A DNA stretch of 64,000 bases from Myxococcales bacterium (GCA_016706225.1 JADJKB010000003.1:62001-126000); one strand, 5' to 3'. Shown: positions 8,515 to 18,465, counted from the stretch's first letter. Numbers and translations: made by a program. The notes: a model not told the origin generated them from the letters alone.

Positions 8515-10678
8515 TAGCTCAGTGCCCGACGGCTCCGACTCCAAGGCGTTACCGTCGCCGCTCTCCTGGTCGCTCCACGGCCTGAAGGTCGGGGCGCTGG
8601 TCGGAGCCGCATCAGGGCTCGCCAGCGCGTCAGCCAGCCTGCTTTCGTCTGCACCCAGGCCACCCGCGACGAAGATCCTGGCAGCGACCGCGGTCAGCGG
8701 AGCGCTCCTCAGCTTGTCGTTCTTCGTGTTGTCCCTGCTCGTTTCTCCCGCGCTGCGTCATCGTGCCGGGCGCGGCTTGGCGCTAGCGCTTCAGGCGATC
8801 GCCGCCGGACTCTTCGTCGGCGTCCACCTCACCAGCGGTGTGCTCAAGGCGTTCTCGGGGTCTTATTTGACGCTCGGCGCCGTGGAGTTCTTCATGGCCG
8901 GGGGACCCCACTTGCTGCTCACCATCGTCGTCGGGTACGGGCGTTGGGTCGCCCTACTCGGTCTCGTGGTGACGGCGGTCATCGTGATGGTGACACGGGC
9001 CGGCCGCGCAGCGCTCCGGCGCTCTCCGCGCACCGGAGCGGCGCGGCAGCCAAGACAGCTACTTGGGTTTGCCGCGCTCACCGGCTTCGCCAGCGCCGGT
9101 CTGGTACCGGCGGCGGTGAGCAAGGACCTCGCCGCCGCCAGCCCCGAAGCCGCGTTCGCCGAGTCGTTGACGCCGGGCGAGTGGGAGCCGGTGACTGCGG
9201 AGCCCGAGGCCAACGGCAGGGCAATCGGCGGGACGCCCAGGCGCGTGCCAGACGAGGGCCCCGTGCAAACCGAGGGCAAACGCTGGCGCGAGCTGGCGAG
9301 GGCAGCACCGACACGCAAGACGAACGTGCTCTTGCTCACCCTCGAGTCGATCTCGATCAAACATCTCGGTTACTTCGGCTACGACCGGGGAACGACGCCG
9401 AACTTGGATCGCATCGCGGAGCGCAGCTTGCGCATTCGGCGAGCGTGGACCACCGCCACCCACTCCAACTACGCGCAGATGGCCATCCTGTCGTCGCTGT
9501 TCCCGAGACGCACGACCGGCCTCGACGTGTACAGGCGCCTCGACTACCCGCGCGTGCTCTTGCACGACGCCTTCAACCTGCTCGGGTATTCCACCGCGAC
9601 CGTTTCGAGCCAGGACGAGACCTGGCAGGGAATGCTCAAGTTCCAAGAGACGGGTACGCCTACTTTTTATCGGCACTCCAGAAACTACGATGGGCTGCGT
9701 CAAGACATCGGCAGCGAGCTGGTGGTGCTCGACCACGTGACGGTCGAGGTGGCCAGCGACTGGATCCGCCGCCAGGGCCCCAAACCCTGGTCGCTGTACG
9801 TGAATTTTCAGGCGACTCACTTCCCGTACAAACTCCAGCCGGGGATCCCAGCTCCCTATCAACCCACCAATCTGACGCCGGGGACCTTCGATTACCTGGG
9901 GTATCCGGAGAGCGATCGCCAACAGGTCATCAATCGCTACGACAACGCCCTGCACTATGTCGACGAGCAGATCGGGAGGCTGGAGAAGGCCCTGGAACGC
10001 GCGGGGCAACTCGACGACACGATCTGGATCATCACCGCGGACCACGGAGAGAACTTCCACGACCACCGCCAGGTGACCCATGGCAAGACGCTGTACGACA
10101 CCGAGGCGCGGATCCCGCTCTTGATCCATTGGCCGAAGGGGCTCGAGCCAGCCGACGTCAACGACCCGGTATCGCACCTCGACATCCTGCCGACTCTGCT
10201 GGACCTGTTGCGGCTGCCACCGCACCCCGCGTTTCAGGGGCGCAGCTTCCTGTCCGGGGCCGAGCCTTCGCAGCAGCCGCCCGGCATCTACATGAACATT
10301 CAGGGGCTGAAGAGCGGTGAGGCCGTGGTCTGCTGGCCGTGGAAGCTGGTGGTCAACCGCAGCATGAAGACGACGGAGCTGTTTCAGCTCGAGCGAGACC
10401 CGGACGAGCTGGACGACCGAATCGAACGAGAGGCGGAGGTCGCCGACGCGCTCAAGCGCACCCTATCGGCCCAGATCTCCGCGCAGCTCGCGTATCACAA
10501 ACAAGGCAACCCGGCGCTCACCGAGCGTTACGCGCCGCGTTTGCTCAGCTGCCCGAGCCTGCCCGGTGTGCAGCGCGCAGCAGTACCCGAGCAAGAGAAG
10601 CCGGAACGCGCGCGCGGTACGGCGCCCACGGAGCTCGTGCGCGAGGTCGAGGCGAAGGCCCCGGAGCGGAAGAACTGA
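8483..10678 (+). CDS. Membrane-anchored sulfatase / LTA-synthase-like phosphotransferase
   Basis: The protein has up to 731 residues. The N-terminal 200 residues hold about four hydrophobic segments, followed by a charged linker. A sulfatase/alkaline-phosphatase-superfamily domain starts near residue 280 (NVLLLTLESISIKHLGYFGY, TTPNLDRIAE). The likely nucleophile is in THSNYAQMAILSSLFP, and metal ligands are in ITADHGENFHDH. The layout of membrane helices plus an extracytoplasmic sulfatase domain is that of LTA-synthase and phosphoethanolamine-transferase-like enzymes, so it probably modifies an envelope glycan or lipid; the substrate is unknown. The start is uncertain: TTG at 8483, GTG at 8495 and GTG at 8522 are all in frame before the first helix. 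Confidence 0.82.
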   Translation: MGTSVPTWYPDSSVPDGSDSKALPSPLSWSLHGLKVGALVGAASGLASASASLLSSAPRPPATKILAATAVSGALLSLSFFVLSLLVSPALRHRAGRGLALALQAIAAGLFVGVHLTSGVLKAFSGSYLTLGAVEFFMAGGPHLLLTIVVGYGRWVALLGLVVTAVIVMVTRAGRAALRRSPRTGAARQPRQLLGFAALTGFASAGLVPAAVSKDLAAASPEAAFAESLTPGEWEPVTAEPEANGRAIGGTPRRVPDEGPVQTEGKRWRELARAAPTRKTNVLLLTLESISIKHLGYFGYDRGTTPNLDRIAERSLRIRRAWTTATHSNYAQMAILSSLFPRRTTGLDVYRRLDYPRVLLHDAFNLLGYSTATVSSQDETWQGMLKFQETGTPTFYRHSRNYDGLRQDIGSELVVLDHVTVEVASDWIRRQGPKPWSLYVNFQATHFPYKLQPGIPAPYQPTNLTPGTFDYLGYPESDRQQVINRYDNALHYVDEQIGRLEKALERAGQLDDTIWIITADHGENFHDHRQVTHGKTLYDTEARIPLLIHWPKGLEPADVNDPVSHLDILPTLLDLLRLPPHPAFQGRSFLSGAEPSQQPPGIYMNIQGLKSGEAVVCWPWKLVVNRSMKTTELFQLERDPDELDDRIEREAEVADALKRTLSAQISAQLAYHKQGNPALTERYAPRLLSCPSLPGVQRAAVPEQEKPERARGTAPTELVREVEAKAPERKN

Positions 10679-10714
10679 GTCGAACGCGGCAGAAGCTTTG
10701 AGCCAATGCCGGGG

Positions 10715-11578
10715 TCAGCGGGCGCTCGGCGGGACCTCGAGGTGCGTCACGAGCTCCTCGAGATGTGCGAGGTGCTCTCGATTGACGGAGACGAAGCCGG
10801 TCGCGTCGAGCAGCTCGGAAGCCGCTCGCCGCACGACGGAGTGGCCCTCCCCGGTCAGAGTCTCGGAGATCTGCTGGGCAATTTCGGGATCCAGATGGAC
10901 CGAGGCCGCCAGGATGTCCGAGGGAATCGGGCCCGCGCATTTGATCACGTTGACCTTCGCTCTGCCCCAGCCCGCAGTTCGGATCCGACCTGCGTCATCG
11001 AAGTGAGCGAAGGTCGCGCCGACATCGGCGCGGCCATCTTGCACGGCCGCGACGACGGCGTCGTGGGTCCCGAGAAAGTTCTCTTCGCGAAACGCTCGTG
11101 CGGGGTCGACGCCGGCCGCCCCAAGTGACGCGCGGATGACCAGGTAGCCTGCCGAGCTCATGTGATCCACCCAAGCAGCGCGCACACCTCTCAATGCCTC
11201 GATGTCTCGAATGTTCGAGTCCTCCCTGCTGAACAGCGCCGTCCAATACCAGGCGGACCCCGAGCGGACCGGCGCTGCAAGCGGCACGGCGCTCCCTCGC
11301 GCGATGGCGCGGACGGCAATCATCGGCGGCAACCAGGCAAAGTGGATCTCACCCCAGTGCAGCCCCGCCAGCAGATCCGTGTAGGTGCCTACCGCGTGGG
11401 ACACCACGGGAAATTCGATGGCAACGCTGAGTGCGTCGCACAGCACATCGAGACGACCGTGTGTTGGCCCGGCCGCCCGCACCGTCGGTCGCATCGTGAC
11501 TCGGCCGGCATCGGACAGAGTGGTGCCAAGCCGGATCTCGTCGAGCTCGGGAGCGCGGGGCTTCGGCGCGTCGGTCAT
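10715..11578 (-). CDS. PhnD-like substrate-binding protein without a signal peptide
   Basis: The 287-residue product resembles PhnD/SsuA-type periplasmic binding proteins. Recognisable segments are GRLDVLCDALSVAIEFPVV, LHWGEIHFAWLPPMIAVR, and a second lobe with DPARAFREENFLGTHDAVVAAVQDGRADVGATFA. No signal peptide is visible from the ATG at 11578, although the frame stays open upstream to 12262; that upstream part lies antisense to the neighbouring oxidoreductase gene. No ABC permease or ATPase lies nearby. It may bind a ligand in the cytoplasm or be a solute-binding-like sensor. It is divergently arranged with the OYE-like gene, with 69 bases between the starts. Confidence 0.75.
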   Translation of the reverse strand: MTDAPKPRAPELDEIRLGTTLSDAGRVTMRPTVRAAGPTHGRLDVLCDALSVAIEFPVVSHAVGTYTDLLAGLHWGEIHFAWLPPMIAVRAIARGSAVPLAAPVRSGSAWYWTALFSREDSNIRDIEALRGVRAAWVDHMSSAGYLVIRASLGAAGVDPARAFREENFLGTHDAVVAAVQDGRADVGATFAHFDDAGRIRTAGWGRAKVNVIKCAGPIPSDILAASVHLDPEIAQQISETLTGEGHSVVRRAASELLDATGFVSVNREHLAHLEELVTHLEVPPSAR

Positions 11579-11647
11579 GGGCTTGAGGCTGAGGTTAGCT
11601 CGAAATCGGTCGCGTATCGCCTGCGTCGTCCTAAGCTGTGGAGCGCG

Positions 11648-13141
11648 ATGTGGCACCCTCCGGGCGCAACCCGGCACCCACTGCCCGATGTGACCTGGCC
11701 AACTCGGGCCGAGGCTGCCCGATCGCGCTGGTTCAGCCCGCTGTCCGCGGGAAACCTCGACCTTCTCCGGCGCACCTGGGTCCCGGCCATGGTGCCGTGG
11801 CGGGCCAGCGACGACGGCTTCGTGACGGAAGACGTGCTCGACTGGTACGAGCGCTTTGCGCGCGGTCGACCTGGCGCTCTGGTCGTGGAGGCCACCGGCA
11901 TCCGCGACGTGCCCAGCGGGCCGCTCTTGCGCATCGGGCACGACCGCTTCGTGCCGGGCCTGCGCGAGCTGGTGCAAAGGGTCACCCGCGCCTCGGAGGG
12001 TCAGACGCGCCTCTTCATCCAGCTGATCGACTTCCTCTCGCTTCGTCGCCGACCCGACCCCGAGCGTTATTTTCGGAGCTACTTCGCGCTCACGGCCAGG
12101 CACCGCCAGCTCCTCGCGGACCGGGCACAGGGGGACGACAACCAGCGGTCGCTGCTGGCGTCCCTGCCCCGCACGGAGCTGGAACAGGTGCTGAGCGAGC
12201 GCGAGCTCGAGGCGCTCGACTACGGAGCTCGTGAACGCATCACTGACGTCGAGCTGCCTCACATCCGGGAGCTCCCGCAGACGCTCCCGGCTTCATTTGC
12301 CGCGGCGGCCGTGCGCGCAAGGCTCGCTGGTTTCGACGGCGTCGAGCTGCACTACGCCCACGCCTACACGATGGCGTCGTTCCTCTCGGCGCGGAACACC
12401 CGGACCGATGGCTACGGTTCCACGCTGACCGGGCGCCTGCGCCTACCGCTCGAGGTGTACACCGAGGTCCGCGCGGCGGTCGGCGCGGACTATTGTGTGG
12501 GGTGCCGCTTTCTCGCCGACGAGTGCATCGCCGGTGGCACGCGGCCAGACGAGGCCAGTCAGGTGGGTGTGGCGTTCGCTCGCGCCGGGTTCGACTTCTT
12601 GTCGCTGTCTCGAGGCGGAAAATTCGAGGACGCAAAACGACCCCAGGTCGGTTCCGCGGCCTACCCCTACACCGGGCCGAGCGGGTGGGAGTGCATGCCA
12701 ACCACGCTGGCCGATGCCCAGGGACCCTTCGGTCGCAACGTCGTCGCGGGGGCGCAGATCCGCTCTGCCGTACACTCCGCCGGTCTCGAGACGCCGCTCG
12801 TCGTGTGCGGGGGGATCGCGAGCTTCACACAAGCCGAAGCGCTGCTCGAGCACGGGCACGCCGACGTGGTGGGCTCCGCGCGGCAGACCCTCGCCGATCC
12901 CGATTGGTTCGAGAAGGTCCGGCTCGGGCTTGGTGGTCAGGTGCGGCGGTGTGCGTTCACCAACTATTGCGAGGGCCTCGACCAAAAACACAAACAGGTG
13001 ACGTGCAAACTCTGGGATCGGTTGGCGCTCGACGCACCCAACGTCAAGCTCGCTCGGATTGGACGGCGGCGGCTCGTCGCGCCAGATTTCGAGTCGTATG
13101 CCAGCCCGTCGCTGACGGAGGGCGAGGACCGCGGAGCGTGA
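11648..13141 (+). CDS. OYE-like FMN-dependent NADH:flavin oxidoreductase
   Basis: The 497-residue product has the TIM-barrel core of the old yellow enzyme / 2,4-dienoyl-CoA reductase group. Key segments are VPAMVPWRASDDGFVT, AGFDGVELHYAHAYTMASFLS, NTRTDGYGSTLTGR, and the FMN phosphate region with VCGGIAS and ADVVGSARQTLADPDW. An insertion of about 60 residues (RRRPDPERYF through ALDYGARERI) makes it longer than a usual single-domain OYE. The C-terminus carries three Cys (RRCAFTNYCEG...VTCKLW), whose spacing does not match the standard 4Fe-4S set of dienoyl-CoA reductases. There is no C-terminal FAD/NAD domain. The substrate is unknown. It is followed 13 bases later by a DUF362 gene. Confidence 0.85.
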   Translation: MWHPPGATRHPLPDVTWPTRAEAARSRWFSPLSAGNLDLLRRTWVPAMVPWRASDDGFVTEDVLDWYERFARGRPGALVVEATGIRDVPSGPLLRIGHDRFVPGLRELVQRVTRASEGQTRLFIQLIDFLSLRRRPDPERYFRSYFALTARHRQLLADRAQGDDNQRSLLASLPRTELEQVLSERELEALDYGARERITDVELPHIRELPQTLPASFAAAAVRARLAGFDGVELHYAHAYTMASFLSARNTRTDGYGSTLTGRLRLPLEVYTEVRAAVGADYCVGCRFLADECIAGGTRPDEASQVGVAFARAGFDFLSLSRGGKFEDAKRPQVGSAAYPYTGPSGWECMPTTLADAQGPFGRNVVAGAQIRSAVHSAGLETPLVVCGGIASFTQAEALLEHGHADVVGSARQTLADPDWFEKVRLGLGGQVRRCAFTNYCEGLDQKHKQVTCKLWDRLALDAPNVKLARIGRRRLVAPDFESYASPSLTEGEDRGA

Positions 13142-13154
13142 TACGCTCCCGCGC

Positions 13155-14672
13155 ATGCGTCCCGCCCCGCGACCGAAGGTCATCCTCCGCCACTGCGACA
13201 GCTACGACCCTGAGCGGATCCGCCGCATCGTCCGTGAAGGCATGGAAGAGCTCGGCCTGCGCCCTCACGGCCGAACGCTGCTGAAACCGAACCTGGTCGC
13301 CTCCGGGCCGCTCTTCGAGCACGCGCACACCCGGCACGAGTTCGTCGAGGGGGTGCTCCTGGCGCTGCGCGATCGCGACGCCGGGCAGATGAAAGAGCTG
13401 GCCGTCGGCGAGCGCTGCGGCATCACCGTTCCGTCACGGCAGGCCTTTGAAGGCGCCGGCTTCCTCTCGATGCTCAAGCGCGTCGGCGTGAAGCCGTATT
13501 TCTTCGAGGAAGAGCAGCAGGTCGAGATCCCCTACAAACACCCGCGGCGGCTGCGGGACTACGTGTTCACGCCGGAGCCGATCGCGCTTGCCGACTTCTT
13601 CGTCAATTGTCCCAAATTCAAGGCACATCCTTGGACGACCGTGACGTTCTCGATCAAAGCGTACATCGGCATTCAAGACGATCGGCACCGGCTGATCGAT
13701 CACGACCACCGGCTCAACGAAAAGATCGCCGATCTTCAGCACATCATTCAGCCCGAGCTGATTTGCATCGACGCCATCATCGCCGGCGAAGGGCGCATGC
13801 TCACGCCCATTCCCCGCGATCTCAACCTGATCATCATGGGCAACAACCAGGTAGCGTTCGACTCCGTGTGTTGCCAGATCATCGGAGTCGATCCGACGAC
13901 GGTCGATCACATTCGACTGACGAGCGAGGCGGGGTTTGGCCCGATGGCCCTGGAAGCCATCGAGCTGTCGGGGGACGTCACGCTGGAGGCAGCCCGTGAG
14001 CGCGCCTCGGGCTTCAAGGTTGGCCTGATCCGCGTGGAAAAGTACTTCGAAGGCACGAACATCACGGCCTACGCAGGCGCGCCGCCGGACTCGGAACGCA
14101 CCGACTACTGCTGGGGCGGCTGCCCGGGGGCCATCGAAGAGGCGATTGAGATCCTGCGCCTCTACGATCGAGAGTGCGATGCCAAGATGCCGCGCATGCA
14201 CGTGGTCTTTGGCGCCTACGACGGCCCCATCGACGCAAAACCCGGCGAGAAGGTCGTGTTCATCGGCGACTGTGCGACCTTCGACGGGAAGATCGGCGAG
14301 CAGGTCGTGCAGATCCGCAGCAAGTATCGCGACCGTTCCACGAAGGACCCGCACACCGCACGCCACGACGACATCTACGTGAAGATGGCGAAGGTGACCC
14401 GCAAGCTGAACGCCGCCAGAGACGAGCAGGTGATCCGCTTCGAAGGCTGTCCGGTCAGTGTCGCGGAGCAGGCCCTCGCCCTGGTGCGGCTCGGCGGTCT
14501 GGAGAACCCGTACTTGAGCCCCGAGCACGCGCTCCAGTTCACGAAGAACTACCTGATGTGGCGCTCCGCCTCGATGGCCAAGCGGCTGACGGGCACTCCG
14601 TACCAGCGCCCGGGAGTGAGCCCGCGCGGTGAGGCCAAACCCGAGCTGGGAGTGGGCGAGCCCGCGGAATGA
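13155..14672 (+). CDS. DUF362 domain protein
   Basis: The 505-residue protein has the DUF362 signature LLKPNLVASG near residue 43. It also has FVNCPKFKAHPWTTVTFSIKAYIGIQDD, split here only by description, and a conserved block CIDAIIAGEGRML. A Cys pair occurs in TDYCWGGCPGAIEEA, but no ferredoxin cluster is present. DUF362 proteins are usually found with iron-sulfur chemistry and their reaction is not established. It lies in a run with the upstream oxidoreductase (13 bases) and the downstream acetyltransferase (ATGA overlap), so the three are probably co-transcribed and may act on one metabolite. Confidence 0.85.
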   Translation: MRPAPRPKVILRHCDSYDPERIRRIVREGMEELGLRPHGRTLLKPNLVASGPLFEHAHTRHEFVEGVLLALRDRDAGQMKELAVGERCGITVPSRQAFEGAGFLSMLKRVGVKPYFFEEEQQVEIPYKHPRRLRDYVFTPEPIALADFFVNCPKFKAHPWTTVTFSIKAYIGIQDDRHRLIDHDHRLNEKIADLQHIIQPELICIDAIIAGEGRMLTPIPRDLNLIIMGNNQVAFDSVCCQIIGVDPTTVDHIRLTSEAGFGPMALEAIELSGDVTLEAARERASGFKVGLIRVEKYFEGTNITAYAGAPPDSERTDYCWGGCPGAIEEAIEILRLYDRECDAKMPRMHVVFGAYDGPIDAKPGEKVVFIGDCATFDGKIGEQVVQIRSKYRDRSTKDPHTARHDDIYVKMAKVTRKLNAARDEQVIRFEGCPVSVAEQALALVRLGGLENPYLSPEHALQFTKNYLMWRSASMAKRLTGTPYQRPGVSPRGEAKPELGVGEPAE

Positions 14673-15844
14673 GTCGCACCGAGGTCGACGTCCGGCTCAT
14701 CGACGGCGACGCGGAGCTGGCGGCGCTGGCCGAGATCGAGGCTTGGTCATTCGGTGTCTCGAGCACCGAGTGCCAGGCCTGGCTGACCCGGGCGGGTCTC
14801 GACAATGTCCGGGTCGGCATCGCCGCGGGCAAGCTCGCCGGCGGGTATCTGTCGGTCCCGATGGGGCAGTGGTTTGGCGGCCGAAGTGTGCCGATGACTG
14901 GAATCGCGGGGGTCGGCGTCGCAGCGGCCGCCCGCGGGAGCGGCGTTGCGCGCTCGATGATGGCGTTCGCAATCAGGGAGCTGCGCGCGCAGCAAGTTCC
15001 GCTCTCCGCGCTCTACCCGGCGACCATGCCCCTCTACCGCAGCGCCGGCTACGAGCTCGCGGGCTGCCGATTTCAGGTGAAGCTCGCGCCCGGGCGCATC
15101 GGCATTCAGGAACGCGAGCTTCCGGTCCGCGAGATCACCGACGCCGATGCCACCGCTATCGAAGCCGCCTACCGAGCGCACGCGGCGCGGCAGAACGGGT
15201 ACCTCGATCGCGGGGATTACGTCTGGCAGCGCATTCGAGCGCCGCGTAACGAGCCGGCGCGCGGCTGGCTGGTGGAGGTCGACGGCAAGGTCGAAGGCTA
15301 CGTCTACGTACGCCAGAAGAGCGCGGGCCTGTCCTACGAGCTCACGCTGACCGATCTCTCGGCCGTCACCCGCCGGGCGGCTCGACGCCTGCTCTCCTTC
15401 TTGTCCGACCACCGTTCGCTCGCCGAAAACGTCAGCTTCTTCGCAAGCCCCGCCGATCCGTTCGTCACCGATCTGCCCGAGCGCGGCGCGGAAGTCCGGC
15501 TCAATCACCACTGGATGCTTCGGATCATCGATCCGGCAGCTGCGCTCCGAGCGCGAGGTTATTCGCCGGGGCAGAGCGCCGAGCTCGATCTTGCGCTTCG
15601 AGACGAGCTCCTGGGTGAAGAGCAGCGGCTCCGCCTCAGCGTGGCCGGAGGCCGGGCCGAAGTCCGCGAGGGTGGCAGTGGAGCACTTTCTCTGGACATC
15701 CGGGGCCTCGCACAGCTCTATTCCGGCTTCGCCACGCCACACGACGTCGTGCGCGCGGGCCTGGCCGAGGCGGACGACGAGACCCTGGCGGTGGCTCAGG
15801 GCATCTTCAGCCTGCCGGCGCCAACCATGCCAGACATGTTCTGA
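14669..15844 (+). CDS. Eis-like GNAT N-acetyltransferase
   Basis: The 391-residue product has an N-terminal GNAT domain with the acetyl-CoA loop in VAAAARGSGVARSMM and with YRSAGYELAGCRFQ. A second acetyltransferase-like region and a C-terminal sterol-carrier-like part (LRLSVAGGRAEVREG...LDIRGLAQLYSGF) follow. This three-part layout and length match the Eis family, which acetylates amines, including aminoglycosides in mycobacteria; the substrate here is unknown. The ATG overlaps the DUF362 stop (14669-14672). It converges with the next minus-strand gene, leaving 26 bases between the stops. Confidence 0.87.
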   Translation: MSRTEVDVRLIDGDAELAALAEIEAWSFGVSSTECQAWLTRAGLDNVRVGIAAGKLAGGYLSVPMGQWFGGRSVPMTGIAGVGVAAAARGSGVARSMMAFAIRELRAQQVPLSALYPATMPLYRSAGYELAGCRFQVKLAPGRIGIQERELPVREITDADATAIEAAYRAHAARQNGYLDRGDYVWQRIRAPRNEPARGWLVEVDGKVEGYVYVRQKSAGLSYELTLTDLSAVTRRAARRLLSFLSDHRSLAENVSFFASPADPFVTDLPERGAEVRLNHHWMLRIIDPAAALRARGYSPGQSAELDLALRDELLGEEQRLRLSVAGGRAEVREGGSGALSLDIRGLAQLYSGFATPHDVVRAGLAEADDETLAVAQGIFSLPAPTMPDMF

Positions 15845-15870
15845 TGATGTAGCGGCTGCTCACTCGAGCA

Positions 15871-16605
15871 TCACGCGTTGCGCGGTGGCGGCTCGCTGGG
15901 CGTGAGGTGCGGCCGGCCCCAGCAGACACGGAGCACACCGACTGCGGAGAGTCGCAGAGCGCGTGACAGTGCCATGCAGAAGTACGCGCGGTGCTCGCCC
16001 TCCGTTGCCAAGGGGACGATGCGTCGTGCATCGCCTGACCCGCGCAGCTCTTCGTTGAACGCGTCGACCACGTCGTCGACGGAGCGGACATTCACCTCGG
16101 TCGCGTCGAAGGTCACCGCATTGCCACCAAGCAGCACAGCGAGCGACCGCTCGAAGTCGAGGGTGTCGACGTCACCACGGTGATCGAGATAGAGGTCCGC
16201 AGTCCGCCGGCGCTCCCCGACGAAGTCGTCGCGGTAGTACTCCGAGAGTACACTGACGAGCTCGGACGGGAGCTCACCCGGCTGACCGAGCCGCTCGGCA
16301 ATGGTGCGGCGTTCGTACTCGTCCAGCTCGAGCGCGATGCCCTCCGCCTGGAGGCGCCGAAGCGCCTCCGGCAGGGTCGTCGCCGGACGCGTGGACTCCG
16401 GCTGGGAAGCAACCTCCACCAGCACGGCCCGGGGTACCCCGGTTCGCGCAGCCCCGAGCACCACCCGGACGGGCTGCCCCTCCAGGGGCTCTTCGACGCA
16501 GGCCGTCACGTCGAACAGGATCTCCCGGCCGTCCTCGAGCTCGAGGGTGCCGAAGCCATTTTCCTGTTTGAACGAGCAAATCAAGCCGCTGAGCTGAGTT
16601 TCCAT
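15871..16605 (-). CDS. Cold-shock-like OB-fold protein with a novel C-terminal region
   Basis: The 244-residue product opens with SGLICSFKQENGFGTLELEDG and an ILFDVTAC segment, resembling the RNP1/RNP2 half of a cold-shock domain (GxIxxFxxxxGFGxI). The remaining 175 residues match no family I know. They have an acidic middle (EYERRTIAERLGQPGELPSE) and a segment NAVTFDATEVNVRSVDDVVDAF. The cold-shock-like part suggests nucleic-acid binding, but the aromatic set is incomplete. It is monocistronic and convergent with the acetyltransferase gene. Confidence 0.7.
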   Translation of the reverse strand: METQLSGLICSFKQENGFGTLELEDGREILFDVTACVEEPLEGQPVRVVLGAARTGVPRAVLVEVASQPESTRPATTLPEALRRLQAEGIALELDEYERRTIAERLGQPGELPSELVSVLSEYYRDDFVGERRRTADLYLDHRGDVDTLDFERSLAVLLGGNAVTFDATEVNVRSVDDVVDAFNEELRGSGDARRIVPLATEGEHRAYFCMALSRALRLSAVGVLRVCWGRPHLTPSEPPPRNA

Positions 16606-16726
16606 GGTCGCCCCTAGAACCTACCCCGATGTACGAGCATGTACGCCTGCGGGGCACCGGAGCTTCCCCAGCCGAGTCCTTCCGCCTCCCGGGCCCCACC
16701 GCCCGCGCGCTCGGCCGGGGTCCCGC

Positions 16727-18337
16727 TCACGCCTCCGGCGCGCCGGAGGGCGGCGCCGCGCTCACGTTCAGCCAGCCGAAGAACTCTTCCATCTTCGCGC
16801 GCTGTCGTGGAGGCATGTACTCGAAGTTGCGACCGCGATCGATGATCTCCCAGAAATCTTTGGTGGTCACCCGCTCGAGCTCCGTGCGAATTGCCAAGAG
16901 CCGCTCCGCCGGTTCGTCCGCCATGTCGTCGGCGATCATGCGCGCGCGCCGTTCGTCGCCGTGCAGCAAGTAGTACGCAGCGAGCTTGACCTGCGCCTTG
17001 CGCACGCCCATCAGCCCCCGCTCCTGGCTGCGCACCGAGGTGGGCCGATCGAGCTCCAGGAACAGGTCGACCATCTCCTGTTCAATCGAAGCCTCGAGCT
17101 CACGCGCGTATTGGCAGAGTGACGAGACGTCGTAGGCAATCGTCTCGGTCACGAAGGTGAGCTTCATGTCGAAGCTGACGTGCCCGTAGTACTGCATGTG
17201 CTTGACGCCCTCGAGCGCGGCCTTGGTGTGACCAAGGCGCAGCATCGACTCGACGAGCAGGCGGTACTGGTTGAGCACGTTGTAGGCCGTGCGCACGTCG
17301 CGGGCGTTCAACGTCGAGCGCAGATACGAGTTCATGAAACGAAAGACCAGGGTGATCAGCTCGTCGTCCTTGGCCCTGGCCGCCGCCTCGCCAATGTAGC
17401 GAGTGTCGATCGCGACCAAGTAACAGATGTCGCGCATTGCCCCGAGAGCCTCGTTGTAGATCCCGAGGTACTGACGCATCACCTTCCACTCGACCCAGGT
17501 GCGGCGTTGTTCGAGGTCGTGGAGGCTCTCGGGATCCATCGCGACGAAGTCCGGGTTGGAGCGGATCGAGCCGCCGACGTTGAACCAGATGTCGGACGAC
17601 CCGGGCTTCACCTGCACGTAGTCGATGGTGAAGTCCTTGAGCGCGTCGACTGCGCCACTGGCGATGATCTTGTCCTTGCCGGAGATGGAGTTGCTGGTGA
17701 TGTCGGTCAGCTCTTCCATCGACGACAAGGTCTGAGCCTGGGCCTGGGCACTGGAAGCGCCGTCGACGAACTTGGCGCCGCTCTGCACGACCGCGACGGC
17801 TTCGCGACGAATGCGCGAGATGATGTTGTTCGGCTCCAAGAACCAGAACACGTAAGAGAAGTACGGAGCCATCAGTACCAGGCCGCCGGTCGTCGCGAGC
17901 ATCATCGCGACCAGCGTGTAGCGGGGCACGAAACCCTGTTGCAGCGAGACGGAGAGCCACACGCCGCACACACAACAGACGACGTAGTACGCGGCCACTG
18001 TCAGGTTCACGCGGTCACGCATGAACATGCGCGCGACACCGGTGTAGCGCTCGGCAGACAGTTGCACGACGATGCTGACGACCGTGATCACGATACCGAA
18101 CACGGCCGCGGACATGCCCGCCAGCGAACTGACGGCGTCCGAGATGTGATCGGGGTCGAAGCGTACGTAGTGGCTGAACGGAAGGCCCAGCCCGCTCGCA
18201 CCGTCGGGAGGCGCGCGGAAGACGTCGAAGCTGTAGAAGAGCCAGAAGATCGCCAGCGACGCCGACGAGAGCAGCACGATCGGGATCAGCCACTGTCGGC
18301 GAAAGTTGGGCGTGTTCGACGGGTCGGCGTTCGCCAT
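16727..18337 (-). CDS. DUF2254 family membrane protein
   Basis: The 536-residue protein has an N-terminal membrane domain. Helices occur at about residues 15-35, 70-95 (MSAAVFGIVITVVSIVVQLS), 110-130 and 140-160, followed by a large cytoplasmic region. The segment QLSAERYTGVARMFMRDRVN is typical of DUF2254 proteins. The soluble part is helical and begins FLEPNNIISRIRREAVAVV. The function is not established for the family. The gene stands alone. A putative terminator of the upstream gene (18405-18449) lies just before it. Confidence 0.85.
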   Translation of the reverse strand: MANADPSNTPNFRRQWLIPIVLLSSASLAIFWLFYSFDVFRAPPDGASGLGLPFSHYVRFDPDHISDAVSSLAGMSAAVFGIVITVVSIVVQLSAERYTGVARMFMRDRVNLTVAAYYVVCCVCGVWLSVSLQQGFVPRYTLVAMMLATTGGLVLMAPYFSYVFWFLEPNNIISRIRREAVAVVQSGAKFVDGASSAQAQAQTLSSMEELTDITSNSISGKDKIIASGAVDALKDFTIDYVQVKPGSSDIWFNVGGSIRSNPDFVAMDPESLHDLEQRRTWVEWKVMRQYLGIYNEALGAMRDICYLVAIDTRYIGEAAARAKDDELITLVFRFMNSYLRSTLNARDVRTAYNVLNQYRLLVESMLRLGHTKAALEGVKHMQYYGHVSFDMKLTFVTETIAYDVSSLCQYARELEASIEQEMVDLFLELDRPTSVRSQERGLMGVRKAQVKLAAYYLLHGDERRARMIADDMADEPAERLLAIRTELERVTTKDFWEIIDRGRNFEYMPPRQRAKMEEFFGWLNVSAAPPSGAPEA

Positions 18338-18404
18338 GGCTGCGGGCGCCAGTGTACTCGGCTCGCGGCCAGCTGAAGAGCCGTGTTCGCGCGCATTTCA
18401 CCGA

Positions 18405-18449
18405 CAAAATGCGCAGCGCCGCCCCGGAAATCCCGGAACGGCGCGGCGC
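18405..18449 (-). terminator. Probable hairpin terminator downstream of the peptidase-like gene
   Basis: On the minus strand GCGCCGC (18449-18443) and GCGGCGC (18422-18416) form a perfect 7-bp stem. Extra pairing between CCGGG and TCCGG is possible in the loop. A short T run (ATTTT) follows about ten bases after the stem. It lies 17 bases after the stop of the minus-strand gene at 18466. Confidence 0.5.
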
Positions 18450-18465
18450 TCGCTGGATTTTCGGC

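Noticed and set aside
10715..12262. The long N-terminal extension of the PhnD-like frame
   Set aside because: The extra 228 codons lie opposite the OYE-like gene and have no protein-like features; the ATG at 11578 starts the recognisable domain.
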